DNA of 64,000 nt, taken from Cucumis sativus. Its lineage: Eukaryota > Streptophyta > Magnoliopsida > Cucurbitales > Cucurbitaceae. Every line of letters begins with the position of its first letter. Within the stretch, counting starts at the first letter, position 1. This document shows, one piece after another, positions 24,457 to 35,510 of the stretch. The notes under the pieces are model-generated. The model saw only the letters and a program-made list of their open reading frames with translations, was not told where the DNA came from and searched no databases. A program made the position numbers and the translations under genes. The stretch is from contig NC_026661.2 in the NCBI RefSeq assembly GCF_000004075.3, positions 20,612,307-20,676,306 of the forward strand, written 5' to 3'.

Positions 24457-25176
24457 GCTTGATCTGTTTTTTATCTTCATCTTACAGTTTAGTTGAGTGG
24501 TTGCTTGTCATATGCTCAGTCATGTCATTGTCTGGTCTAATTTAGTAGTGTCATATTATCAAATTCTACTTTTGTGATGATTACTTCTATCCATTGAGTA
24601 GTAGGGGGAGGAGATAAGAAGATATTTCTCGTTTTGTAAGTTTTAAGATGGTAAATCATTTTCATCTTTAGTAATTTCTGACTCTGGGATTGCTTTGACA
24701 CTGTCAAATTTACTTACCTGTCAATGTAATTGATGACTTCGCATTATTATTATTATTCTCCCTCTGCCAAATATATACATATACTTAAACATCTCCCACA
24801 ATCAATACTGGAAAAGAATTGCAGTGAGATCAGTGTGGATGAATTTCCTTTCTTGATTGAGTTTTGGAAAATCTAATCTAAGAAAAAAAATGTACAAATA
24901 TAAGGTTATCTCCACAACACTAGGTGGGAAATAACAGTCTTCCTTCTACATACAACAAAGCCTTTTGGACTTTTTTTTTTTTTTTTTTGGGAAAAGGGGC
25001 CTCAAAAACTGTCACCCAAAGAAATGACCTTTTTGCCAATTTTCTTGTGGGTGAGTGACATTCTTAAATAAGGGGAAATAATAAGGGGAAGAAAAGAAAG
25101 GGTGTTTGTATTTCTTTTTTTCTTTTTTTCTTTCTTGCTAAACCTAAAAACGATGGTGGGTATTGTGTGCGCTCTC
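24457..25176. other. Convergent 3' UTRs of H2A.Z and the alpha/beta hydrolase
   Basis: Short spacer between two convergent genes, with a poly-T run at about 24970-24988. No separate gene. Confidence 0.5.
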
Positions 25177-28100
25177 CTACTGAGGGGTGTGGGAGTGAGG
25201 TTTTTGCAAAAGAATTTTGGTGATGAAGGGTGAGAGTGCAGCAAGTAAGGCGCTGGGGCATTCCTCGTGTGGAAGATGTCCGCATCCAGATATTGTTATC
25301 AATCGCTGCATTGTAATAACAATCTCGTCGTTGTTAACATTATTGATCTTTTGATGAAATGAAAATAAAAGAGTACAGAGTGTTGAGAGTGAGACATACC
25401 GAATTAGGGAGTTTGGAAGCCATAACTTGAGAAGATTTAAGAGAGACGAGAGCATCCTCGACACCGCCTACCACTAGCACAGGCATCTCTTCAAGAGACT
25501 TCAATAAAGCTTCAGCATTTTGAGGAGAAAGTACGGTCTCATATGATAATCTCGCTATCTCATGCAGTGCTTCATCCCACCCTTCCACACACAACGCCTT
25601 CTGTTTCCATTCAGAACCAACCAGTAACATACCATATTAGCGGTAATGAGAGGATAAGGAAGATTGACACTCCAAGAATTTGGTTCATAATAAAACTAAA
25701 GCAATGAAAGGTAAGAAGAAAATCTACAACCACTAATGAAAAACAAAATGAAGGTGCAAAGGTTCTGCAGTGGTGTTACCTTGTAGAGATTTAAAACCTC
25801 AGTTGTTAGCTTGGTAGCATCGTACCAAGCACGTCGGTTCACGACTTGAGTTATCTCAGTGCGCAGCAGAGGCCGAACCAGGTGCTTCTTCCCCAGTGAT
25901 GTTCTTAGCAAAATTCTTGCAAACCCAGGAACCACTTCTCTTGATAAGCTCACACTCAACAATACCACTCCTTTAATGGAAACCTGCATAATATCACAAT
26001 TCCGATTCACAAAAGCCATTCACAAGAACAAAGCAACAAACACTCCAACACTTAATTTACTTCTTTGATCGAAACCCCACCAAAAAATCTTACACTTACA
26101 TTGAATGAGTTTATTGGTGATTCTTGAAGCCTTTGCGCAGCCTTGAGAGCAAGCAGTCCTCCATCATCGTGACCCACTAACACCACTGAAGAAAACCCCA
26201 TTTCTGAGCAAAATGCAAGCAGTAGCTCCACCTGAAAAAATAATTCATTAATATTTCAATCAAGCCGACAAACTTTGCTCCATAAAAAGCTGGCACTCAA
26301 ACCATCTTTTGTTCATTTACTCGTCACTAAATGTCTAGGCACGATGATCGATTGGATTTCAAATTAATTGGGTTCTTGGTTAATATGGTTAATGAACAAT
26401 CAGTGTTGAGGATTATAGTATGAAAGGTTCATGTACTAAAATGAGATTTTAAGACCTTTAGTCTCTTAAAATTAATTTATGAACATTACTTTCTTTGTTC
26501 TGCTATCTACGTCAAAATATTTTCAAAACCTAATCCAGATCTTGAAAACTACACAATAAAGTAGTTTACTTAAAAATTTTGTTTTCGTTTTTGGGATTTG
26601 GCTAAATATTCAAATACTTTTCAGGAAAAGATGAAAATCATATTAAAGAAAATGTGAAAAAAAACAAACCCAACTTTTCAAAACAGAAAACTAAAATAAA
26701 TGGGCTAGATTCTGATGACAGAAATAACAGGAAAACAACGTTACAACAAAGTGAGATAATATACTTCAATTGTTGACCTTTCTCTTTCACTGTTGCAGAC
26801 TGTAGGACAGAAAACAAAATGAACAGTGCCAAATCACAAGCAGTAACTGTACAGCTATACCAAAAAGAAACATGCAGAGTACCGAATCAATCACAAGCAA
26901 CAGCTCTACTAAAAAAAGGGATTAAAAAAAGAAAGGAATTGCATGGGTAAAATTACCTGAATTTCAAGCTTGTAGGGATTAGACAATTCTTTTTCTTCCC
27001 AGTCTTCAGCACGAAGCCTTGAAGTTAATCCCCAACCAGGCCGATCATAAGCAGCAACTCTGCAACCGGTCTGCCTTGCAAGCACCCCCATCACATGTCT
27101 CCATGAGAACACTCCTCCACCAAAACCGTGTACCAAGACGATACCGAGTTGACCGTTATTCTCTATGTTTCCATCTAAGCTACATTTGCTCAATTCCTCC
27201 TCTTCAACATCATCCAGACTTATCACAGGAATCTCCTCACAAAGAACAGGAGAATTCGTTGCAGAGCCATCCAATAATGGATCATAGAGAGACGAACTGT
27301 GAAACTGATTGCTATAGCTCCTATGGAAGTTGTGATGGTTTTTTGATAAGACAGTAAATGGATGCCTATCAACTACTGGCCTCCCCATGGCCTTCTTTGG
27401 AGAGCTGCAACTAAAACCGGGTTCAAGAAATGCAGCAGAGGACAGCGACCTTGGTGGCGACCCAGGCAAGCTCATCTTGTAATGAATGGTAAGGCCTTGA
27501 CATATGACGAACAAACTATCTATATCAGCAAGTAATCTAACCGGCAGTTCACTCTCATCCCGAGCATTACCTGAAACTTTCCACCTGATTTCACTGTCAC
27601 TTTTGGGGGTTTTTGATCCAGAAGGAGTTGGAGATCGAGGGACTTTCTGGTAGCCAGAGAATACACTTTTGCAAGAAAGGGCCTGTCAAGTCATATAGGA
27701 TGATGATAAGAACAGGTTCAACAAGAAGTTTACGAAACAGGAGTGAACATGCGTTTTCTTTATGTAGTAAAAGATTTCAACTTACAGCTTCTGGGTCAAC
27801 TCGATGCAATAGAAGCTTTCTACGTGCTCTGCAGCTTGTTCTGTATGCCACCACCGTATGGCCGAGGGCAAAGGCTACTGAAGATAAAAACAAAACTGGC
27901 ATACCCCATGATTTCTTTAAGTGAAGTCTCTGCCTTGAGGGTGAAGATGAAGCTTCAGCCTCCAATTGGGAGTTTACTGTAAAGACACAAACCTTGATAG
28001 AAAGAACAAGAATGGAGATGAAGGAACATAAAGTCACTGTTCCAAGGTAAGGACCATTTGAAAGCGCAGGGCCATCGCACATTGAATAAACACCTGAGAT

Positions 28101-28559
28101 CAAAAATCAGAAACATTAACCACCAAAGGAGGAAAAAAACCGAAAACCTGATGATGATGATAATCAAATTAACTTACAATTATCCCTAATTTACATAATA
28201 TCTCAACGACCCAGATTGTAAATTGAATGAAAAATGAGAGAGACAGGTGTAAAATTGACAGAAATAGCATAATGATAGAGAAGCAAGATCATACAGATAA
28301 TAATGAGAGATCTGATCATCGAAACGAAAGGGATGTCAGTCAAAGAACTTTTGAAAGCGTATCGACGCAAATGCTCTTTGAAGCCATAGCACCTAACACA
28401 TGTAAAACTCGAGATCAAAATACAAGGCACCAACATGTCTCCAATGGCCACAAGAACTGGCAACGACGACACGAGTAGTGACGCCAACATCGCCACCATA
28501 AAGAACAACGTCCTCAAACATCTCCGAATCTTATCAACAAAAAACCCACCCTTCGCCAT
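25177..28559 (-). CDS. Membrane-anchored alpha/beta hydrolase (At1g80280/At1g15490 family)
   Basis: Seven exons on the minus strand: 28559-28295, 28093-27786, 27682-26957, 26231-26100, 25983-25780, 25600-25400 and 25305-25177. They join in frame to give 654 residues. The first 190 residues hold several hydrophobic segments (about 17-55, plus LGTVTLCSFISILVLSIKV and GMPVLFLSSVAFALGHTVVAY), so the protein is membrane-bound. A linker precedes the hydrolase fold: GIVLVHGFGGGVFSWRHV (oxyanion region), then VVLVGHDDGGLLALKAA, where Asp455 sits at the nucleophile elbow in place of Ser; Asp594 (VGGVEDAL) and His622 (SGCGHLPHEE) complete a plausible triad. An Asp nucleophile is typical of epoxide hydrolases and dehalogenases; the substrate is unknown. 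Start chosen at MAKGGFF, which matches the remembered family N-terminus; the frame is open upstream to 28664 but low-complexity. Confidence 0.9.
26572..26700. repeat. Partial copy of the TAACCATTT-type repeat in a hydrolase intron
   Basis: TTTTGTTTTCGTTTTTGGGA, ATTTGGCTAAATATTCAAAT and a GAAAA-rich stretch follow the internal order of the element seen at 1159-1401. Both ends are missing or too diverged to place. It lies in the intron between exons 3 and 4. Confidence 0.45.
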
Positions 28560-29190
28560 CACTTGATTGACCCCCCTCCAAAAAATAAGAAGAAAAAAAA
28601 AAAAAAAACCCAACAGCCCTAAATTCCTCCAACAAAAAAAAAATCCCTCCGATTGATCCGACAAATCTCCTCAGACGAAAAACTGGACGACCACAACAAC
28701 AACACAGTTAAGTGAGATTCCGAGAACACAGTGAAACCCTAGCCGTTGGCGGCGGAATTAAGAACCCATCTGCAGGCGGCGGCTTATCGGCCATTTCCCG
28801 GCGGCAACTTAAAGAGGTGTAAAGATTAGAATCTTAAAGAAGCCGAAAAAATTGGGGGAAAGCCAATAAGAAGGCCATAGATGGACAATGGCTAGGGCTT
28901 CAAATCGGGTCTTCTCTTACAGAGAAAATGGATGGATTAATGGAGCTTTCAAATCAAAACCTTTTCCTTTTTCTTTGAAAGCGTTTTTAGATTGATGTTC
29001 GATTTTGAATTCCAACTCTCTCTCTCTGTTTCTGTTTCTCCTTCTCTTTATTTATATTTTTTAAGCTCTAATAATAATATTATGTATATTTCTTTTGAAT
29101 TTCCCATTTCTTTTTCTACATAAAATTGTTAAAATAATATTTTGAAAATTAGGAATCTTTGTAAGCATCGTGAGGGATCATAGGACGGTT

Positions 29191-29220
29191 TTTTCTTTCT
29201 TTCTTTCTTTCTTTCTTTTT
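29191..29220. repeat. (CTTT)n microsatellite
   Basis: Six consecutive TTTC units, flanked by T runs. Confidence 0.9.
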
Positions 29221-30083
29221 ATTGGTTCATTTAATTTAATCCCCAAAATTAAATTACACAATTTAGACCGTTCGGTTTTATAACTCCATCAACATTAACA
29301 TCCTATTTAATAACTATCTAATTTTTTGTTTTCTTTTTTAACATTAAGTATATTTCTTTCTCTATTTATTACCACCATTTACATCTACCACAATATGTTT
29401 TAAAATTAATACAAGTGATCTTCAAATATGTTTTATTAGTTGTTAATGTGCTTATAAATTTGTTTAATTTTAGTTATTATACTAAAATTGTTAATTTTTA
29501 TTTTATTATGAATATATTTTTAAAATTTATAAAAAAAATGTAGGTAGTAGAGAGTAAAATAAAAGGAAGTTTTAACCTAATTTATTTAATTATTTATTGA
29601 GTGTGTGAGATGAGTCATAGCCTATAGGGAATAAAAATAAAAATGTCCAATAATAATAAATAAATAAAATAGAGTGCCAACTCAGTTGCAAAGCTGGCAT
29701 AATATTTTTCTTTTGAGTTTTGTTGGTGTTGGACAAAATGGAAGTGGGCCCCACGAATATTAATAATGTAAAAAGTTTTAAATTTATAAGGCTGAATAAA
29801 TAGTGGTTTTGTTAGGAAAAGAGTAATTTGATGATACACAAAAATAACAGAAACAAAAGTGTATTTGTAAAAGAATTATGTTTATGACACTAAATAGATG
29901 ATTATGTTTTTGTGATTGGGTAAGAGTAGTAACAAAGTGTAAACATGGAGGATTGTAGAAGTGAATGTTAATAAAATAGTAAAAATGAAAAGAGTCATGA
30001 TTTTGAAAAATAGAATGAATTAAAGGTGAGTTTTGGAATGGAAATGTTAAGAAGAGAAGAGAGAATAAAATAGACAAATGTGG

Positions 30084-30110
30084 AAAAAAGAAAAGAAAAG
30101 AAAAGAAAAG
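30084..30110. repeat. (AAAAG)n microsatellite
   Basis: Five AAAAG units in a row. Confidence 0.9.
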
Positions 30111-30239
30111 GGAAGCAGGCGAGCGAGATCCCCGAGAAGAGAACCGTTAAACGTTGAGGCTTTCCTTTCATTCGGAGATTAAAAGATTTCTTTTATTTTT
30201 TAATTAAGAAAGAGAAAAAGAAAAAAAAGGAAAGATACC

Positions 30240-30430
30240 GAAGTGAGTGAGTATGGTCACGTCAGAGACGCAGGGATGTGGGGGCCATTAAATATGGCTT
30301 AGTAGGGTTCTTTTTGTAATTTAGGCTACCACCACGTGGATATTCATTCATCTCCACCCTTTAACCTTTCCCACTTTCCTCTTTTCTATATATATATTCA
30401 TTTCAATCAATTCTAATAAATACTCTTTTT
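30240..30430 (+). promoter_or_regulatory. Promoter-like island without an assigned gene
   Basis: GTCACGTCAGA near 30257, a palindromic CACGTG at 30333-30338, a pyrimidine-rich stretch and then CTATATATATATTC (about 30386-30400) are arranged as in a plus-strand plant promoter. No convincing open reading frame follows. It may drive a non-coding transcript, be a relic, or be chance. Confidence 0.3.
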
Positions 30431-30439
30431 TATTTTAAA

Positions 30440-33400
30440 AATAAAATGTTTAAATGATGGTTAGTTTGATTAGGGAGGAGGGCTGGAGGGTATGGTTTTA
30501 GTGAACAAAAATGATGTTTAGGAAAGGGAAAGGGGTGGGGATGAGGGGTAGGTAAAGGTATTTGGGAATATGATAGAGTGTAGCATTTGCAGTTTGTGTC
30601 CTTTTGCAATGGCATGCGTTACATTACTCATCATTACTTTTTAGTTACCCAATAAGGGAATTACCTTTTTACCTTTTCATCTTTTTGCTTTCTTTTACTA
30701 TATATACTTTTTTTTTTTGGGCGGGGCTCCAGGTTTTATTGGTTCTTTTAAGTTTCACCCAATTTCTAGCCAATCTATTGTATGCACTTTTACCATTTTC
30801 ATTTCAACTAACTATTGTATATTGATTGATTAGTTAAAAATAATTATATACTAATTAAAGCTCACTATTTTTTCTTTGCAATTAAAATCTTTCTTCATAA
30901 TTGTTTTTAATTAATTAATACACTAGCGCTAATGATTAAATTTTGAAATTAAAAATGTAAATCTAAAAATTATAGGATAAGTGAAATTGTATCACTCTCA
31001 GGAATTTAATAAAATTAAAACAAAATGTAAAATTTATGAATCATTCAAACTATGAATAAAAATTAAATGGAGGAATACTTCTTTATATTATAATATTAGT
31101 TAATACACTAACGCCTCGAAATGGGAAGGAAACATAAATTTAAATAAATAAAGTTAGGGATTATAAATAAATTATAGGTAATTAATAAAGATTAGTGAAA
31201 GTAATTAAGATTGACTATATCATCATTTGTTATTGGGATGCGTTAAGCGGCCTTTTTTCTTCTTTAAGTTAATTAAGATTACCTTTTGTTTTCTCCAATA
31301 ACAATCCCTACTTCCCACCACACCCTTTACTTAAATTAAATTGCTTTTTTTAGTTTCAATTTCTAATCTTTTCAAATCAATTTTCAATTTTTATAGTGAG
31401 ATAGAAAAAGAAGAGATGGGATTTGAAATTAAGCCTATTATGATATGATATGAATATGATATAAATATACCTTTTGGTATTCACTATATACCAAAAAAAT
31501 AGACAAAAGTGTTTCCATCAAAAGCTAACAACTTTTTTATCCATTTCATATGGTGAAGTATGAGCCGTTGATAAACATATGGGTCCTTCATGTCTATTAA
31601 TTCCCCAAAATTCAACTAAATTTGATTCCTTTTTCCCAAATATATTCTCTCATAACACAATGCCATTTCCTTTTCTCTTCTTACAACTCTTTTCTTTGTC
31701 AATATGGGAATCCTATTCTATTCCTAATTTGTCTTCCTCTCTTATCCAACCTATTCCTCGAGATTCTTCACTTCAATTTCTCCTTAACTACAGTAATAGC
31801 TTAATGGTTCTCACTTTTTGAAAATTTGAGAATAATTGCAACGATAATTATATTTCAGGAAATATTAAATTAAGAGTAATTAGATGAGCTAAGAATGAAT
31901 GTGGCATAAATTGATTTTTAGATCATATTTGCATCTATCTTATATATAGTTGATCAAGTATGCATACTTTTGAATGAGTTAAATGTCTATGACTGTAATA
32001 ATTACAAAGATGGAGAGTTAAACTTCTTATTCCAAATAAAATGTGAGTGCATGTGCATGCCAATTAAGACAAAGTCGAACACATTTTTAATGCAGTATAT
32101 GAATAGTCGATAGATTTACATTTCCAACAAACATAATTTATACACATCACTATAACAAATACAACATATGTAGACACTACAATATCATTATATTAATAAA
32201 TATGAAAATCAAAATGTGTCTATGGTGATATAAAATGCATGACAACGAATATCTTTTCAAGTTCGAACATTCTTCTCACTCAAACGCTATGATTGTAACG
32301 GAAATTTTAATATGAAAAAGGTAAAATATGAAGTTTGTGAAAGAAAAGATGAGGGAGAGATGAATAAGCAGTTTGGTGGTAGGGTTTGGAAAAGGATAGG
32401 AAATGGCAGGCAAGTTGGTGTCTCCATACGTTGTCTTCAAAGTTTTGCATAATTTTAGTACCAAAAATATGGACCTACAATTTCTTTCATATTTTCTAAC
32501 ATTTTCCTCTCGCTCTTTCTCCGTTCGCTTCAAATTTGTAATAATTCCATCGATTTAAATTTTGGACGACACATTCATAAATTTACCGATTGACATTCTC
32601 TTCTTTAAATTTGATTCGAAAAGTTATATTGTGAAGTTAAACATAATCATTATTTTAAACCAAAATAATCTTATGAATGGTTAGATTTTATGTGTGTGGA
32701 TTTCTTCAAATGTCAAGTCAAGTAAAATAGATAATTAGAACTTAACTTAAGTTTTATTCTTTTAATTAATCTTTTGAAATTTAAATTGGGTACGTCTCTA
32801 ATTGGCTTTAAATCTTAGTTAACATATTTTATTTGTAAAGTCATGTATCAATTAGTACTTGTGATGTACTCCATTTATTATATATAAATTGTTTTCAAAG
32901 TCCAAGCAAGGATTGAATTAAAAAATAAATTATAATTTAAAAAACATTTGAAATTTGGAACATAAATAGAAGCCAAATTCAAATATGAAGAAAAGAAAGA
33001 GGAATTTTTTATTGTTGAGATGAAAGTATGAGGATTTGAGTAAAAGAATTAAAGAAATGTAGCATATTTTCTTTTAATAATAAAAAAATTACTCTTCAAA
33101 CATCAGTGGGTTCGAACATTTACTTAGTTTCATCAAAGCTTCATCCTAATTACATAAAGCTATTTATGTTTAATTAAAAATTATAAAAAAGTTAAATGAA
33201 ATTTAAAATAAAAAGTAAAGGTGTGGATTAAATAAAGGGAGTCTTTAATATGTTTAACATTAATGATGAATTTAATATTTGAAGTGAAGATCATAGGTCA
33301 ATTTTGGCTATTAATTAGCCCTTAAATATAATCTTGAATTTTGTATTTTCCCAAACTGCCACCTCACCTACCACCATTTTTTTTAAATTTTAATTAATTA

Positions 33401-34600
33401 ATTAATTTCTTTTTTTAAAAAATAAGACTTTCATTTTTCCCTCCAAATGAAAAGAAAATAATGTTATCCATTTTCAAATTTCAACTTCTTCAACTTTTAT
33501 TTTAATAAAATACAATTAGTTCTTTGTAATCTCTCAAATTGAATTCAAAATCCAATTACATTGCCGCACACACTAAATTAAATATTATATTTAATCTTGC
33601 AAGTAGTTTAGTATAAAATTATAATATTTAATTTAGATGATCGAGAGGAAATAAAAGAGAATGATTTAATATTTAATATATATTTTTAAATTTTAGAAAA
33701 GGACTATTTTAAAATTATATATATATATATATATATATAAGGTTTGGAAAAGGAATGAAATGAAATTATTTGGGTGAGTAAAGGCTTACAATAGTCATTT
33801 ACACAAAGAGTGGCTGAAATTAAAAGAGAGTCCAATCACAATCAAATTATTCAGAGGGGAATTTAAAACTAAACATGTGAACAACATTTGAGATAAACAT
33901 ATTTGATTAATATATATATCTACTACTTTCCACCTTGAAAGAAAAACAAACTTATTAAGCTAATAATATGGTATGAGTATGGTTCAACGACAATAAGTAC
34001 ATAGTTGATAACGATCATTTTCTCAATTAAAACTTATCACATGTAGACATCGTTATTTGATGAGTATATAGGTCTTAGAACAAGTCACAATGAAGAATGT
34101 ATTGACCAATTCTAATATCATCTCATCTCTTCTACCAAGTTGCCTAATTGGATTAACCATTTCTTATAAAAGACAAGTATTCCATTACTAGTCTTAGTAC
34201 AAATTACATGATTAAATGCTATCAACGGTATGTTTAAACCATAAATCACGAACGTATATTCATTTAAAAATTGTTGGTAAATAATTAGGATTTGAAAAAT
34301 GTTTTAAATCTGAATAAAGTAGTAATAGGGTGAATTTCAATATTATGATAAGAAAGAGGGAAAATGAGGAAATGTTAAATTAATAGGGTATTTATATTGG
34401 TTAGTGATAATTAAATGCTATTATTGGTACTAATCAACGTCCTTAATCATGTGTTTGACTATAATCGGGATGATTGTTGTGTGTAGCACGCCAAGACCCA
34501 AATCGGAAATTGTCTTTGTTGATTTGATTAATAAAATGAATTTGTGTTTGAAAACTTCAACCATATATTTTATAACTAGTAGTGACAAGTCAAAGAGGCA
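30440..34600. other. Gene-poor AT-rich intergenic DNA
   Basis: About 4 kb with no recognisable coding sequence, RNA gene or complete mobile element. It has a (TA)n run at 33716-33739 and frequent ATTAATTAA-type stretches. All open frames are short and AT-driven. Confidence 0.5.
33716..33739. repeat. (TA)12 microsatellite
   Basis: Uninterrupted TA dinucleotides. Confidence 0.95.
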
Positions 34601-34609
34601 TGGTTGGAG

Positions 34610-34690
34610 TTTGGGCTCAGCTGATCACGAATAGGCCCATTTTGAAGTGGGCTCCTAAGTAATGAAGCCCATTTGGAAGAGAGAGAGAAA
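34610..34690. promoter_or_regulatory. Site II-like GGGCC/GCCCA motif cluster without an assigned gene
   Basis: GGGCTCAGC, AGGCCCATT, GTGGGCTCC and AAGCCCATTT occur within 70 bp. Such TCP-bindable clusters mark promoters of broadly expressed plant genes; the two Agenet/ENT promoters here show the same. The next assigned coding start is 0.8 kb downstream (35511), so it may be the distal promoter of that gene or belong to an untranslated or lost gene. Confidence 0.4.
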
Positions 34691-35510
34691 GAATGTGAAT
34701 TTTCTTTTATTTAATAGAAAAGAATTGAAAAGGTAAAAGGAAAAGAAAAAAAACATTCTTGCAAGTTGGGAATGGAAACCTAATTAGATGGAGGAAATGG
34801 CAAAATAACAAAACCCAATGTTGATTCCGACGTTTCATCATTTTGTGGCCAAAATTGTAATAATCCTCTGCTGCTTCCGCTTCACATGTTGGTTTCGTAC
34901 GAAATGCTTCCCTTCCCCTCCCTCCGGATTTTATCCCCTCCTCGCCTCCTCCATCATTCTCCTTTCCCCCTCACCTAATCCCTCCCTTCATTCTACTAAA
35001 CATCAACGACTCTCATTGCTTGCAACCCAAATATCAGGAAGGTCTTGGTGAGAAGTTGTTCAACTCAATTGGGTCTCCTCTCTTTCATTTCATAATTAGG
35101 ATTTCAATTCTACATTATTCTTTTAAAACAGTCACACACACAAGTCCACTTCCAAATATTCCCTTCAACAACCACAATTCCAAATCTCACACACAAACAT
35201 TGAAAGATAAAAATCATATGAAAATAATATCAACAATTAAAGAAATAAAATGAATAAATAATAATACCCATTCCTAGTCATTTTCATATGGTGGTACACT
35301 GTAATAATAATAATACAACATTTGGCTACACACAAAGTGAAGGTATAAATTTAAAAATCCCATCATCTGTCAAAATTATAATCATACCTTTTTCTTCTTT
35401 TGTTTTGCATTTATAATCTTTGTCTTCTCCTATCACCTCTTCTGCTTTCTTTTAAACTCTGTTTTTCTTTTCCAAATTTCCAAATTTCCCAAATTCCCAA
35501 TCCAAAAACC
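34691..35510. other. Upstream region of the NPH3-domain gene
   Basis: This has a C/T-rich stretch (34880-35010) that looks transcribed but has no recognisable product, then AT-rich DNA and a T/C-rich leader directly before the ATG at 35511. No BTB-coding exon is seen here. Confidence 0.4.

Larger units (their letters stand above)
28560..30130. other. Upstream region of the hydrolase, then AT-rich DNA
   Basis: 28560-28900 looks like the 5' UTR and proximal promoter (purine/pyrimidine-rich, including a GGCGGCGG stretch near 28750). A (TTTC)n run occupies 29191-29220 and an (AAAAG)n run 30084-30110. No gene is recognised. Confidence 0.45.

Noticed and set aside
28560-28664. 35-residue N-terminal extension of the hydrolase
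   Set aside because: It is Phe-rich low-complexity sequence encoded by A/T runs; MAKGGFF matches the remembered family start.
29000-35500. Search for a hidden gene, mobile element or cluster in the gene-poor interval
   Set aside because: Beyond microsatellites and two motif clusters, I found no open frame, terminal repeats or RNA signature I could defend.
35400-35510. N-terminal hydrophobic extension of the NPH3-domain protein
   Set aside because: The frame has no ATG before 35511 in the expected place and the stretch is T/C-rich leader; family members start at the MNIHQS-equivalent site.
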